NCBI RefSeq assembly: GCF_905475465.1
Contig: NC_062254.1
Span: 10,174,001-10,238,000 of the forward strand
Direction of reading: 5' to 3'
Length of the DNA stretch: 64,000 nt
From: Pieris napi
Taxonomy: Eukaryota; Arthropoda; Insecta; Lepidoptera; Pieridae
Shown here: one piece after another, positions 1 to 12,270 of the stretch
How positions within the stretch are numbered: the stretch's first letter is position 1
Layout: every line of letters begins with the position of its first letter
The notes under the pieces: generated by a model
Told to the model about the DNA's origin: nothing
Databases searched by the model: none
What the model saw: only the letters and a program-made list of their open reading frames with translations
Made by a program: the position numbers and the translations under genes

Positions 1-2645
1 CGCTCTTTGTACTTAGCTGCCAGTCTCCGGATTTCTTCTTTGATTGTTCTTATGTTGAGGTGCTCGTGAACTTCGTTGTTTGTAATGTACCAGGGTACTT
101 TTGCAACTGCTCTTAGGATCTTGTTCTGTTGTCGCTGGAGTATGTTTATGTTGGTATCACTTGCGCTGCCCCATAGTTGGAGGCCATATGTCCAAATGGG
201 CTTAAGGATGACTTTATATATAAGAAGTTTGTTATCTAGAGAAAGTTTTGAGTTTCTACCTAGCATCCAGTAAAGGCTGTTGTACTTTAGCTGTAGCTCC
301 TGCTTTTTACATTTGATGTGGTGCCTCCACGTTAATCCACGATCAATGTGTAAGCCAAGATATCTTACATGGTCGCTGTGGGGCAGAATACATTGGTCCA
401 ACTTTACAGGTGGGCAGTCTCCTCTTCTAAGGGTGAAGGTCACGTGTACTGACTTCGCGGCACTAGCTTTTATTTTCCATTTTTGCAGCCATTCGTTAAC
501 TTTGTCAAGGCCTTTCTGCAAGTCCTCTGATGCAAGTCCTGGGTCTTTATTGCTTGCTAATATAGCGGTGTCGTCTGCAAATGTTGCTGTGGTTATTCCT
601 GGCAATAGCGGCAGGTCAGCAGTGTACAACGTGTAGAGCATGGGGCCGAGAACAGATCCTTGTGGTACCCCGGCATCAATGTTTTGAAATTCCGAAGTGG
701 CGTCACCTTCTTTTACATAAAATATGCGATCCTCTAGGTAAGATTTAAATATTGGAAAGTAAGAGTGGGAAATATTCCGCTTGATCTTACATAGCAGGCC
801 TTTGTGCCAGACCTTGTCAAATGCTTGTTGGATATCCAGAAATGCTGATGAGCAGTATTCCCTTTGTTCTAAGGACTTTCTTATGGCGTCACATACTCTG
901 TGAGCTTGTTCCACTGTGCCATGGTATTGTCTGAAGCCGAATTGATGATCTGGTATTACTTTGCGCTCCACAAGGCTTGGCACAATTCTACGAAGTATTG
1001 TCTTTTCCAATACCTTGGAAAGAGTAGGCAACAGACTGATTGGTCGGTAGGATGTTTTTTCGGTCATCAGTTTGCCTGCCTTATAAATCATGATGATTTC
1101 TGAGATTTTCCACGCAACTGGGAAGTAGCCTATTCGTAACATAGCATTGAAGAGTATAGTGATGAAGATCATAGCCTTTCTCGGTAGTTCCATCAATACT
1201 TCTTTAGTTATCAGGTCGTAACCTGGTGCCTTTTTACTGTCCAGGCATTTGATAGTTTTTATGACTTCTGCAGGCGACACAGGTCTAGGGGGATGATCCA
1301 TTTGAAGGTCTTGATTTAGAACTTGGTCAACATATTCATCTGATGAGTTGTCCAGTGTTACATTAGGTTTAAAGGAGCTTGTTAGATAGTTCGCAAACAA
1401 GTCCGCTTTGTCCTGGCTCGTTCTGGCCCAGCCGTTTTCCTTTTTAATTGGGGCTTTTGATTTGTTAGGTTGGCTACAAGAACGGGTGATTTTCCAGAGC
1501 GAATAGTTGCTGGCCTTAGTAGCGGTTAGAGACTCCAACTTTGCTTGCATTGTTAAGTCATTAACATTCTTTATAGCTTCCTTCAATTCTACAATGGCTT
1601 TATTAAGGGCTGTCTTGTCTTGTGGATGACGACTCAGTTGCCAAACTCTGCGCAATCTGCGTTTCTCCTGAATCATCATCTTTATTTCCAATGGTATGTT
1701 TGTGTGCTGGTTTTTGTGTTCAGTAGTAGGCGTGCTTCTCCACGCAGCAGCTTGTATGAGATTAGTAAACTGCACTAGTGCTGTTTCAATTTCCTCTGCT
1801 TCTTTAAGTCTGACATTTAGATTAAGGTTTTCATCTATGTGTTCCCTGAAGGAAGGCCAATCAGTTTGCTGGTTATACAATCTTATCGGTCTCTCAACTT
1901 CAATTATAGTGGAGCTGACAGTTAATAAGACTGGAGTGTGATCAGATGAACCATCAGTACATGATTCGATCTTCATGTATTGTTTAGAGAGTCCTTTTGT
2001 TAGGAAGAAATCGAGGATGTCCGGGATTCGATTGTGATCAGCTGGCCAGTTGGTAGGTTCTGATGGAGCAATTATGTTTAGGTGATTTGTATCGATGCTC
2101 AACATCAATTGTCTTCCCCTAGTTGTTATTAATCTTGACCCCCAATGCACATGTTTGGAGTTCCAGTCGCCTCCTGTTATAAAGCGATTGCCTAGAGTCG
2201 AGAAGAAATGAGAGAACAGGTCGGCGTCTATTCGATGTTTTGGTGGACAGTAAACAGCTGAGACATTAAAGTATCCACCTCTGTCTTGTATTGCGACCGT
2301 AGTGGCTTGTATTTGCTCGGTTCTATATTCAGGCAGTAGATGGTGCTTTATTTTGTTTCTAATAACTATAGCTGATCCTGCATGTCCTGTTCCATCTGGG
2401 TGGTTCGTGGTGTATATCTGGAACCCTTTAATTTTGACAGTGGTTTTGTCTGTGCAGTGTGCTTCCGATATTAGGACTATGTCTAGCTTGTGCTCAGTTA
2501 TTAGTATCTCGAGTTCATTTTTATTGGGTGAGAGACCATTTATGTTCCAGGTCGCCAGTCTTAACCCAAGGCCGGTTAGCCTTGTAGTTTGGTTATGAGC
2601 GTAGTCATGAGACTCATTAGAGTACTCATTTGTTGTAATATTAAG
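1..2645 (-). CDS. LINE ORF2: APE endonuclease plus reverse transcriptase (partial)
   Basis: This is an open frame of about 881 codons with no stop between the TGA at 2646-2648 and the left window edge. The first domain is an AP-endonuclease-like nuclease: it opens with TWNINGLSPNKNE just after the ORF1 stop, then has GGDWNSKH, and the conserved SDH triad at 1938-1946. The reverse transcriptase follows, with SYRPISLLPTLSKVLEK, AFLDIQQAFDKVWH, GVPQGSVLGPMLY and the catalytic FADD at 570-581. The protein would nick target DNA and prime cDNA synthesis there. The frame is -1 relative to ORF1 and overlaps its end. The first in-frame ATG is only at 2103-2105, inside the nuclease, so translation must depend on recoding, reinitiation or a non-AUG start. 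The C-terminus is outside the window. Confidence 0.9.
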
Positions 2646-3895
2646 TCAAATTTCTCATTTTGTTTGGTGAGGAGAGTTTCTAATAATGTAGGGTTTTGGT
2701 TAGCATCAGGTGAAGCATTTTCTTTGTCTGGAACTTTTCTAGCAGCTCCCACGTAAGAGAGTGATTCGTTTTCCTTACCAATGAAGGAAGATTGTTGGGC
2801 AGTGTTTCTTGGAGCGTTTACGGCTTGAATCGTGTTTTCTTTTGCGGTAATGTGTCTGTCAGTTCTTTGATGGCCATATTTGTTAGTTTTTCTAGCAAAA
2901 ATTTCTCTGTATACTTCACAACCCTTATAGTTCGCCGGGTGTGAGCCATTACATAGTGCACATTGGGCGGGTGTATTTCTATCCCGCTTTGGACAGTCTG
3001 AGGTTTTATGTGCTTGCGCACACTTCACGCAGCGGAAAGGTCTCATGCAGTAGTTCTTTGTGTGTCCATATTGCTGACACCGTTGGCACTGTACTATTGA
3101 GTTTTTCTTTTTGGGATCCTCTATGGTTACAGATTGGTGGTAGATGTATTTAATTTCTTTAGCTACCTTATTGTTGTGGCTAGGTAGGAGATTAACAAAG
3201 AATGTTGAGGTAGGTTTTTTTTCTGGGCCATATCTGGAATTAATAATTTCCCCGACCACAGTATTTCCAGTTTTTTCAATTTCATCCTTTATCTCGCTTA
3301 TAGGTGTTGTGTGGTGAAGATTCCGAATGACAATACGACAGGGTCGTTCTTCCTTTTTGTTAAATGTGTGACCAATTAAGCCACTAACACGGAATTTAGT
3401 GATGATTTTTTTGTAGGCCTCTGTATCTAGGGTGTTGATTCTTAGTTGGTTTCTGTTCATTATCCGAAATGTAAATGAGCTTTTATCTGTAACTGTTTCC
3501 ACGAGTTCCGTTAATTTATTGACATCTTCTATGCCATATAATATTATGGGTGGAGGCTTGCTGGGTTTTTTTTCCACTGGTTTTTTTGTTGTAGTGGGTT
3601 CTTCCATTAGGTCAATTGTTAGTTGACTGAACATATTGCTGGTGGTTATATTCTCTGGAGAGTCACTGACTTTTTTTCGTTTTGGATTTCTCGTGCTTGG
3701 TACTCTTTGCCAAGACGGGGGGCATGGAGTGCCTTGCTGGCTTGGTGCATTTTGCATGGTCGTGTCTCTCGGTAGTTCTGTCACGGTTTGTGAGCTTTCT
3801 GGAGGGTTACTTCCTAAGGAATTGCTTCTGGGCCTGGTGACGAACAAGCTGCGGTGAATGTCCTGCTGGGTTAACTTTTTCCTTGGGCCACTCAT
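2576..3895 (-). CDS. LINE ORF1 Gag-like protein with three CCHC zinc knuckles
   Basis: An intact 439-residue frame starts at the ATG at 3893-3895. The N-terminus (residues 1-110) is Ser/Pro/Lys-rich and probably disordered. Residues 115-250 match the layout of the pre-zinc-knuckle domain of jockey ORF1 proteins (PPIILYGIEDV, then FFVNLLP). Three zinc knuckles follow: CQRCQQYGHTKNYC (270-283), CVKCAQAHKTSDC (289-301) and CALCNGSHPANYKGC (312-326). The C-terminal 35 residues are hydrophobic/heptad-like and could multimerise. In this family ORF1 proteins bind element RNA and form the ribonucleoprotein. ORF2 begins in the -1 frame within its last codons. Assignment to the LINE Gag class is firm; the clade name is from family knowledge. 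Confidence 0.9.
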   Translation of the reverse strand: MSGPRKKLTQQDIHRSLFVTRPRSNSLGSNPPESSQTVTELPRDTTMQNAPSQQGTPCPPSWQRVPSTRNPKRKKVSDSPENITTSNMFSQLTIDLMEEPTTTKKPVEKKPSKPPPIILYGIEDVNKLTELVETVTDKSSFTFRIMNRNQLRINTLDTEAYKKIITKFRVSGLIGHTFNKKEERPCRIVIRNLHHTTPISEIKDEIEKTGNTVVGEIINSRYGPEKKPTSTFFVNLLPSHNNKVAKEIKYIYHQSVTIEDPKKKNSIVQCQRCQQYGHTKNYCMRPFRCVKCAQAHKTSDCPKRDRNTPAQCALCNGSHPANYKGCEVYREIFARKTNKYGHQRTDRHITAKENTIQAVNAPRNTAQQSSFIGKENESLSYVGAARKVPDKENASPDANQNPTLLETLLTKQNEKFDLILQQMSTLMSLMTTLITKLQG

Positions 3896-4399
3896 TTTAT
3901 TATACGATCACTGTTGTGTAAGATAGTTTATCATATAATGTAAGCACCCCTATTTTTGTGGTATGACTCCCAGATAAAGCACATTTTTTTTTTATTATTA
4001 TTATTAATTTTTTTTTTTTTTTTTAATTATTATTTATTATTATTATTTTTTTTAATTAATTTTGTGCTCTGGTAACGTGTGGCTTTACTTAGACATTTGT
4101 TTTATATTTTGAAAACGTTTTGTATAATGTAGCATTCAGATGGTAAAAGATTGTCCATTCTCAAAATATAACGGCCCTTATACGTGCTTAATACTCTTTC
4201 TTCTGTCGGTAGGTCATTATTGAGCTTTGTAGTCAAGGAAGGATCTGGAGCGGATCTGTTTCCACCGGTTTCTGTCTCTTATGTGTACTCGTATAGATTT
4301 GAGGACGATAAGTAAGGTGAACGGCCACGTGATTAAGGCCTTCTGTCTTGCCAACCACGATCAGTTTCTCGAACTCTTAAATTCATAAATATTAGTTAT

Positions 4400-5400
4400 A
4401 AATACTTAAAGTAAGCAAATCTAGTAATTTCCAATTTTTGGAATTAGAATATACTACAGATTACTTGATATACTTTGAAACTTTTTACATTGGAATGCCC
4501 ACGCAAACGCCGGTCTTCTTTAGACTTTATCTATGTAGTGCAGTCATGGGCGCGCTATTTCAGATACTCTAATATATATTAAAATTGAGAGAATATCATT
4601 AAATAATCTTTAATAAAGACCAAAGAACCCTCCTTTACGGTTCTTATTTACTATTTGATCCTGTACAAAACGTGTGTTATAAATTATTTATTTATTCCTT
4701 ATATTATTTTAATGAATTCCTCCAAATCACAACTCTCCTACTGAACAGTAAAAACATCCCACTTCAAGTGTTATCCATGAGTATAAAACTAGGGATATGC
4801 TGTTGTTTCTATATTCTAGGATTATCGGTGTAGGTATTACTGTGTAGTATATTTAATATATATATATACATAAAAAACAATAAACCACTTTTTATGTCAT
4901 CTCATAGAAGGACACAGGAATACTGTGGAAGGAAATAATTAATTTGAAATACGCTTAATCTCGTCTTAGAGGGGTGAAGAATAAGGGCTGCTACAATCCT
5001 TCGCATGTCACACTAACCGAGCCAATAAGTGATTTAACAAATCGCAACTCCCCTAATGCGATTCCGACGACTAGAGAACGAGCGTCACAAAAGAATCTAG
5101 TTAAGGCGTCGTCAGTGTAATCTGTGATGGTAGGGTTGTCACAGCATAATTGAATAGAAAAATTCATATAAGATTAACAGCCATCAGTCTAATTCATAAC
5201 TAAAGTTTTCTCTTTTAACACTGTTTGAAACGATTTTCTAAACAAACGAATAGAAAAAATCACAATCATTTTAATGTCATATATTTTTTGGGAAGCGCAT
5301 TTTGTAGCTTTTTTTAATAGAAATGAGGGACATATTTCTGATATATGTAATATCAATCTAAAACATGGGGTTAGAGTTTTAAACCAAATATGAAAAGACG
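4400..5400. other. AT-rich DNA, nothing recognised
   Basis: No gene or clear repeat border is visible. It holds a short TA repeat near 4856-4868. Stop codons are frequent in all frames. Confidence 0.6.
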
Positions 5401-5411
5401 GAGTTTTGCTT

Positions 5412-5522
5412 GGGTGTGGTTGGGACTGGCGTTGAGCGTGCGACTCTCATCCCTGAGGTCGTAGGTTCAAATCCCGACTTTGTCTATGTTCGCATTTTAC
5501 ACTCGCTTGTACGGTGAAAGTA
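5412..5522 (+). repeat. tRNA-derived SINE A, 5' head only
   Basis: The segment reads GCGTGCGACTCTCATCCCTG, then GGTCGTAGGTTCAAATCCC, which is a B-box-like tRNA promoter remnant, followed by the SINE body up to the ACGGTGAAAG stretch. It matches the head of the complete copy at 27159-27452. The 3' two thirds is missing. Confidence 0.75.
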
Positions 5523-5524
5523 GA

Positions 5525-7115
5525 CAGTATTATATATTTCTTGTTAGTATTTTCAAGACCAAGTATCACTGTCCTTACTAAAAATCGATCGAAGTGATGT
5601 GAACTCACAGTTTTCCAACTGCCTTCTAAGTGAGGCCGACTTCAGCATATTATTTTTGTCTATAGCATATAATTTAATCATTGCTAGTTCACGTCCTTCG
5701 CACCTATTATCGAGAGCACACGTTATGTATATATTTAACTTCTTAATTTCATTACAAAACTAGTAAAATAATAACATATAAATAACGAGGGCAACGACCA
5801 GCGTTATAGCTTTCAATCGATCTCTTCCAGACAAAGAACAGTTTTTTGTGTACCTTACTTGGTGCCGCTTTAAATTAATAAATTAAGATGACATGGGAAA
5901 CGATGCGATGGGAAAATGTGAAAGCTTTTCCAATACAATATACGCACTAAAATTATGAATTCTTAAAAATTCTTGAAAATATCTTTAAATTCTCCACAAA
6001 TATATAATAACATTTATCTGTATACAATGTATATACTATTATTTTATGTGTATGTTTTTTTCTTTAAATTTAGTGTGACAACCCTGAGCGTCGCTACCCT
6101 CCTATTTAATAATGAAGGGGAGGATTCTGTCACTACTGTAACTATCGTTTTCCGTTACACTGTTTCGTACTTAAAAGATTATTGAATTGTCTTCGTTTTT
6201 CGACGTAAAATGTGTTTCGATTATTTTATTTCCTTCGGGTTCTATCTCGTGTGTAGGGGAGATACACGACACTTAATTTATTTATGTATTAGAAAGTACA
6301 ACTAGAATCCGTAAGGTTTAATGCATATGGAGTGTTACCCTATTGGGTTCCATTATTAGCCAAACAATATATATATATATAAAATAAATCACTTTATTCA
6401 TGGCAGAAATATGGTTCAAACAAAATTCGTGTATCGGTAGTCCCCACACTAGGGGTCCCTGTGTCGTGGGTAACTAGATAACTATTATTCCGTGGTACAT
6501 GCTGCATGTTTAAAACATGTTTAAAGAAAAATAAATTTTAGTGTTGCAACCATTGATATACAAAAAACCCAAGATGCACAGTCTCGTATAAAAGTAACGC
6601 TCGAAAGCGTCCCGAAACACTATTTCTGTCCCTTTCTATAACAGTATGTCTAAAACAGTATATGTTCCAAGCATATATTATTTCAAAATCAACCTTACGC
6701 GAATTGCTTAAAGTTGTTATTACAACGCAGTGTATACGTACTTAAAGCAAATGGTTGCAACTAACCAAACACAAGCCGTATAATGCATTAAGTATGCGTA
6801 AAAGTATGAGTATGTGAATATGTGCGTTTGTATTTGAAAGTGTAGCTGAGAGTTGTTATGTGCGTGCGCTGTGTGTGTTAGTTTTTAGAACCTCAAAGTG
6901 ATGCCAAAATACGTATAAATTCGGCTAATTTATATAATCGGCCTTAAAACTTGCTGTAAGATTGACGTAACATTTCCATATATAAAACTCGTTTTAATTC
7001 GGCAAAAAAAAGTTACTTTATAATACTTCTAAGACTTCCCAAAAATCAAGAAATAATTGTTTTATGGACAGCTTAGATTCAGGTTCTATTCTAATTAAAT
7101 ACTTTAAATTATTAA
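5525..7115. other. AT-rich DNA, nothing recognised
   Basis: Only low-complexity stretches are seen, including TA repeats near 6370 and TG-rich sequence near 6820-6890. A short open frame at 5973-6185 has no recognisable motif and is probably chance. Confidence 0.55.
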
Positions 7116-7119
7116 TATT

Positions 7120-7490
7120 AATAATTAAAGTAAAACTCAGGTTTGTATCGCGCAGCCCGGTCATACAACAACCAATATTTAAGCCTTGACTTGTTTCAGC
7201 TGTTGCGGAATATGCATAAAAGGAGTAATAAGAATATTTAAAGCGCAAAATCACCTGCATCTTGAACACCTCACATACACAGCCTCACATACATATATTA
7301 TGTACCCTCACTTTTACACTATTGTGTGATAGTGACAGCCAAATTAGGTATTAGTAAATTGTATTGAATAATTTTATTTTTTGTATAGTTTTTTCCTTCT
7401 ATAATATTTAACCTTTTCATTTATATTATGTATTCCATCTTGACTATAATATGTTTAGTATAATTTTTGTAGTACGAATCAATATAAATT
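7120..7490 (-). repeat. Interspersed repeat, inverted copy of 17345-17690
   Basis: The reverse strand shares long stretches with 17345-17690, including ATTTTGCGCTTTAAATATTC against ATTTTGCGCTATGGCTATTC, ACTCCTTTTA, and TGTGTGATAGTG beside the CCTAATTTGG motif. The class is unknown; I see no coding motif or terminal repeat. Confidence 0.65.
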
Positions 7491-7867
7491 AAATACCGTA
7501 CATTAATTGCTATGATCAACGAACTTTACTTTTCTTTCTCAATTTTGTTATTTTAGAAATAACTACGAAAGTGGTTGTTATTAAGTAGAAATTAAGAAAT
7601 CAGCCACCCTCAATTTCTCAAAAAATAAAAGAGCTAATTTGTCCAATTGAACTAAAGTTTTTGGGGACACGGAAATCATTATTATTGTAAAAGAAAAAGC
7701 GAATTTCTTTCTCTCCCGGGACAGAAGGCTTTTGTAGGCGTTAAATTAAAGAGACATCTATTGTTCGGAAAATTCTTTCAATTCGTCTCCATTAGGATGT
7801 TTTCTTGTTCGCTAATTGAATTAGTTATTGATTACTTTAACTTTTGGGAAAGTCAAAATACATTTTT

Positions 7868-8070
7868 TTTTGACAATTCACACCAATTAACCTAGTCTAG
7901 GATATACATACATATTATAGATAGATAGACATATAAATACATATTTAAACACCCAAGACCTAAGCACAACACCAAATGCTCATCACATCGATGTTCGTCT
8001 CAGCCGGGGATCGAACCCGGGACCCATGGATTCGCAGTCAGGGGTACTAACCACTAGACCAATGAAAAAT
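7868..8070 (-). repeat. tRNA-derived SINE B, minus copy
   Basis: The reverse strand begins with a tRNA-like head: GGTCTAGTGGTTAGTACCCC is an A-box region, and the B box GGTTCGATCCC lies at 8007-8017. It is followed by the same body as the copy at 60650-60905 (GATGTGATGAGCATTTGGTG), ending near the ACACCAATT stretch. No target duplication was found. It is a SINE rather than a tRNA gene, because the tRNA-like part continues into the shared non-tRNA body. Confidence 0.85.
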
Positions 8071-8484
8071 ACTGTCGAACTTTAAAAGTTATCAAAACAC
8101 TCTTAGTAATAATAAAAACAATTCGATTACAATTTACGAAACGACAACCCTAAGGCACGTAAAAAAAAAATTTAATTCATGTAAGATTAATAAATCCGAC
8201 TCATTCACGAAGTAATAAAAACGAAGCTTAATATTTATTATTTACACAAATACTCAACAAACCGGCATGTCAAAGTCATATTCGCTTAAATGGTATGATA
8301 TTGGCATAAAGTACTGCATTCAGAAATAATATATTGAGTATTCTGTCCAAGTAACGTCGAAACATGGATATTATTTTGTTTATTTCATCTCTCAATATCA
8401 ATAACTGGACTTTGCCTGAATATGGATATTTATAGTTGTGTAATAATAGGCGGCGGGCGAAACTCACTCATTAAGTATTGGTAA

Positions 8485-8605
8485 TAATTGGTACGCTCTT
8501 TTCTTGAAAAACCTTAAGTTCGGAAATACTTCAGTGGGCATCTGGTTCCACATAGTGGTGGAGCGCGGCAAAAACTGCCTTAAAAAACGGCTGGTATTTT
8601 GTATA
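8485..8605 (-). repeat. LINE 3'-end fragment (TGGAACCAGCTGCCC family)
   Basis: The reverse strand reads CGCGCTCCACCACTATGTGG, then CACTGAAGTATTTCCGAAC. This is the C-terminal coding end and 3' tail of the LINE family best seen at 51290-51604. It is diverged and truncated. Confidence 0.75.
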
Positions 8606-8609
8606 TGAT

Positions 8610-9165
8610 ACACATCTCTACGCAACGTCAAGTCGCTCGGAAAGTAACTGGTCGTTGACGATTCGAATCGCTCTTCGTTTCAGCTGGTTTTATTCACTGA
8701 CCCAGGAATGATAATTTATTTATTAATAATATAATTTATAGCAAATTTTATATTAAAAAGAAAGAAGTAGGTAATTTTTCAAAATTGACTTCATAAGGTT
8801 TTTGCAATATAGTAAAAGCTTTTCTGAATATGTTTTTGAAGTATGGTTTACTATCTCCATAATTATAAAACAAACTTCGAATGTGTTTATATACTATCAT
8901 TTGTGTTTATGATTGAAACGCATTTACCGACGAAGTTAAAGATGTGGCGGAAACGAGGACACTTCACGAATATAAACTAAAGATATTAAAATTCTTAAAA
9001 GTGTACACAAAAGTAGTATAAGTCCAGTGTGTGTTGAATCTATGAAAAAAGTTCGAAGTGGTGTTTGGTGGATGTTTGTGGTTGAAGGAATTTAATTTAT
9101 TTATATATATGATTACTATTGTTTGATTTATTTTATATGAATGGAAACGGAAAGAAGATCCAATA
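8610..9165. other. AT-rich DNA, nothing recognised
   Basis: No repeat match or gene is visible. A 174-codon minus-strand open frame (8964-9488) begins further right and crosses a LINE tail. It has no domain signal and is treated as chance. Confidence 0.5.
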
Positions 9166-9169
9166 TTAA

Positions 9170-9237
9170 CTGATACCGCCAACCATTGACACTCACATTG
9201 ATGCATCGCAAGTACGTTGCCCTTTAAGAATTGGTAC
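9170..9237 (-). repeat. LINE 3'-end fragment
   Basis: The segment GATACCGCCAACCATTGACA, then GTACGTTGCCCTTTAAGAAT, matches the reverse of the LINE tail (TCTTAAAAGGCCGGCAACGC ... GGCGGCGGTATC). Confidence 0.6.
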
Positions 9238-9239
9238 GG

Positions 9240-11275
9240 GGGTCCAATGTGTTCGGTTTCGGTTTTATGTACCATTTTTTTTCGGTTGAAATAAATAAAT
9301 GAAAAAAATATAGCATTCTGGCTGCTGGTTGTGGTAGGGTACTGGTGGCTACTGTGGAGGTTTTCTCCTTTAGAGAAATTAAATAAAAAGAAGGAAGAGA
9401 CTAGAATGGAAAGGCACAAATTCCATGTATGGTACAAGGGCTTGGGGGCTCTTGAGGGCAAGTTGCGTTTTGCACTCTTATAAATCACTCTTTTTGGGAA
9501 ACGTACTGAAAAATTCTTTGTTATACAATTTTTCAGTATGCACGTAATAATAGATTTCTGTTAATTAAAATAATTATTAATTTTGAATTGACTGTTTGTT
9601 GAAGTAATAGTAAGTCGTTTAAAAAGTTTTTGAATACTTTAAAATACATCGAATCCACAATGATAATTTAATAGAAAACATAAATATTTGACGTATTTAG
9701 TTAATAATTCATTAAAGAAAATCTTCAAATTTTACACAAAGAAAAATAAATTGAAATCAGAATACATACTATACGCTTTGATCTTCTTTACACATATCAG
9801 TAGAAATTCTTTAAAGACATGTAAAAGCAATGAAGGAAAAATGTTTGAAATATTTTCTAAATTTCTCTTCGCTTCGAATATATGCTTGTTGTTCAATTTT
9901 TATTTTTTTAAACTTTCGATCTCTAAACGAGTATTATGTAAACTATATGCGTTAAGCTTACGCTAATGCTTATCATAGTGTTTGTTATAAAAATATTATT
10001 AATACATTTATCGTACTGTAAAAATTGCAACATTCAAATCATAGACAGTATTCACAAATCTGTTATTTCATTTAAACTATATTCATTTCGTAAAACGTAC
10101 ATGTATTGCAAACAATCAACAATTTAACATGAAATAAATGTTCAAATTTAACTAAACAAGTTTATTACATTTACCTTATTTCCTCCACACATCCATAACA
10201 GTATCCAAAACAGATCAAGTAAATAAGCACGCAACTTTCGCGTTCACAATAAGAACATTACATCAACGCGACTATCCCAAGCGATAGCTAGAGGCAGACT
10301 GAACATTGAAACTAGTGTAAACTGTAAAGAAGTGTTCACACGTGAACACAAAAGCTTTGTAACTGTCGCCTTATGTAGAGGAAGTTGATAAGTGTTCAGC
10401 TTGCACTTTCGCAAGCAATTGCGCTTTAAGTATTACAAATCACAAGGTTGCATTTGCATTTCGCTGTGATAAAACAATGTCATCCTTTTTATAATACAAA
10501 ATGTTAACATTTTGTTCTATCTTGATTCTTCACATATACATAATTTAATCCTTTAATTTAATATAATTTTATTTTAAGAACAAGTAGATGCTCATTTTAT
10601 TTAGCACGATGTTGTCTTAGAGAATGAATGAAAATTGCGTACTATGAAAATTAATTCCATTGGTCCACAATCCCATTTAGAACAGAATCACACCTAGGCG
10701 CGTCACTAACACAGGTTGCTGCTGCATTACAATGTACTTTATCATATTAACTACAAAAACTTTTTTCTATACATCTATACATATATATATTCCCACACGT
10801 GCATTAATCCATGGTCTTGGACAGGAATTAAATGTTGTAAGACCTTGTACTACGTAGTTCTACGACGTAGAGGCCGCGTAGCTTGTACTACACCGGTGGT
10901 TATGTAACGAGTAGCTACGAACACGGGCTTAATTATCTACTAACATTATAGAAAAATTATATTTCCTTATTATTTTATTAATTAACACTGCACACATGCA
11001 AAGCATAATATATTGATTGACTTTATAGACGTTAAAATATAAATTATAAACGTTTTGTGTGTCTTATTGTTCATTCTCATTATCATAATGTATTGACTAA
11101 AATATTTTTTATTCAATAAATACAATTTAAATCTCATACAAACAACATCTGTGTTTATTATAATTACGACAATAATAAAATAAACATTTGGTTTATGTAA
11201 GAAAATTAACTCAAAACTGCTTAGTTTGCCCAGGAACTCTGTTGTATGTTTTTTATCATCTAGCCTGCTCTGTCT
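9240..11275. other. AT-rich DNA with one short palindrome
   Basis: No gene is supported. Around 10331-10349 there is an imperfect palindrome GTGTTCACACGTGAACAC in a slightly GC-richer stretch (10200-10450), which could be a regulatory site but has no supporting context. Confidence 0.45.
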
Positions 11276-11280
11276 ATTTG

Positions 11281-11625
11281 TACTAAATATATAAATTACG
11301 TGTCACGTTGTTTATTCGCTATGGACTACTAAACTACCGAACCGATATCAATCAAATTTGCACACCGTGTGTAGTTTGATCCAACTTAAAAGATAGGATA
11401 GCTTTCATCTCAATTTATACCCGCAATATTATTTTATTGCAAAATATTTGTTTATTTTTCGTAAAGTACCAACGTTTCACATAAGCTACAATTTAATGGC
11501 ATAACCACCAAAAAAGCATGGTGATCCCCATGACTGGTGTTCTCCTACCGTTTCCCTTGAATGGTTTACTACTATGTAATATAACAAAAATCTTAGCCAC
11601 AGCAACGCTTGGCCGAGTCTGCTAG
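11281..11625 (+). mobile_element. Non-autonomous Helitron
   Basis: The 5' side reads CTAAATATATAAATTACGTG, as in lepidopteran Helitrons. The body has CTACTAAACTACCGAACCGA and GCACACCGTGTGTAGTTTGA. The 3' end is GCCGAGTCTGCTAG followed by T, which is the CTAG terminus with the host T expected for Helitron insertion at AT. The first dinucleotide is degraded. No coding sequence is present. Confidence 0.75.
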
Positions 11626-11629
11626 TTTG

Positions 11630-12265
11630 TACTATAATATCCAGTGATAACCGTTCTTTTCATTAACGTTTAGTTCGATTAACGTCCTTCTAGTTTGGCT
11701 TTTGAAATTAGCCCGTATCTTCCAATTGTTGTTTTGAAATACGAGAAACGTCATATACAATACAACTGTTGTTTCAAGTGAATAAGCCTCAAAGATTCTC
11801 AATCTTATTTCGCAAGACCCTTTTAGGCCTACGAGTGAGCAATGCTTACTTAAATAAATTTAACGCGGGTGCCGAAATGTCTCCGAGCCGTGTGTTGCGT
11901 TAATTAATTCCAATCCTGATAAATAAGGGACTATTTGCTGACACAAGTCTGTTTCGTTTGAGCTGTTTGTTTTCTTTTGAAGTTGAATTCTCAATGTCAG
12001 AATTGTAAATTATGTTTATTTAGTTATCACAAACTATGTATGTAATAGTTTAGTATTGGTAGTCTATAGTAAAACGAATGTTTGAATCGCAACGAAAATA
12101 TGTCTAGAAAATTATGATAATAAAACTTCTTAATAATTATTGCCACGAATTATAAAAAAAACTTTATATTATATAGATTCTTTGATTTTATTTTCAGGAT
12201 TAAATGTAGAAAGTCTCTGTATTAATAATATTTATTTTCCTCTTCACCAAAATACCTCTTTACTA
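11630..12265. other. AT-rich DNA, nothing recognised
   Basis: No gene, terminal repeat or match to other repeats in the window was found. Confidence 0.5.
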
Positions 12266-12270
12266 CCTAA

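Larger units (their letters stand above)
1..4380 (-). mobile_element. Jockey-clade non-LTR retrotransposon, 3' part beyond window
   Basis: Two adjacent open frames on the minus strand have the layout of a jockey-type LINE: a zinc-knuckle Gag-like ORF1 followed by an APE endonuclease/reverse transcriptase ORF2. The 5' untranslated part lies to the right of the ORF1 start at 3895. A very A/T-rich tract at 3984-4060 sits in it, and more mixed sequence continues to about 4380, where I see no sharp border. The right limit is therefore a guess, and the A-rich tract could instead be the tail of a second retroelement. Both frames look undamaged, so this may be a young copy. The 3' end lies outside the window. 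Confidence 0.85.

Noticed and set aside
7985..8062. tRNA-like sequence with good A and B boxes
   Set aside because: It continues into a body shared with another copy at 60.65 kb, so it is a SINE head, not a tRNA gene.
8964..9488. 174-codon minus-strand open frame
   Set aside because: It runs across a LINE tail fragment, has AT-driven composition and shows no domain.
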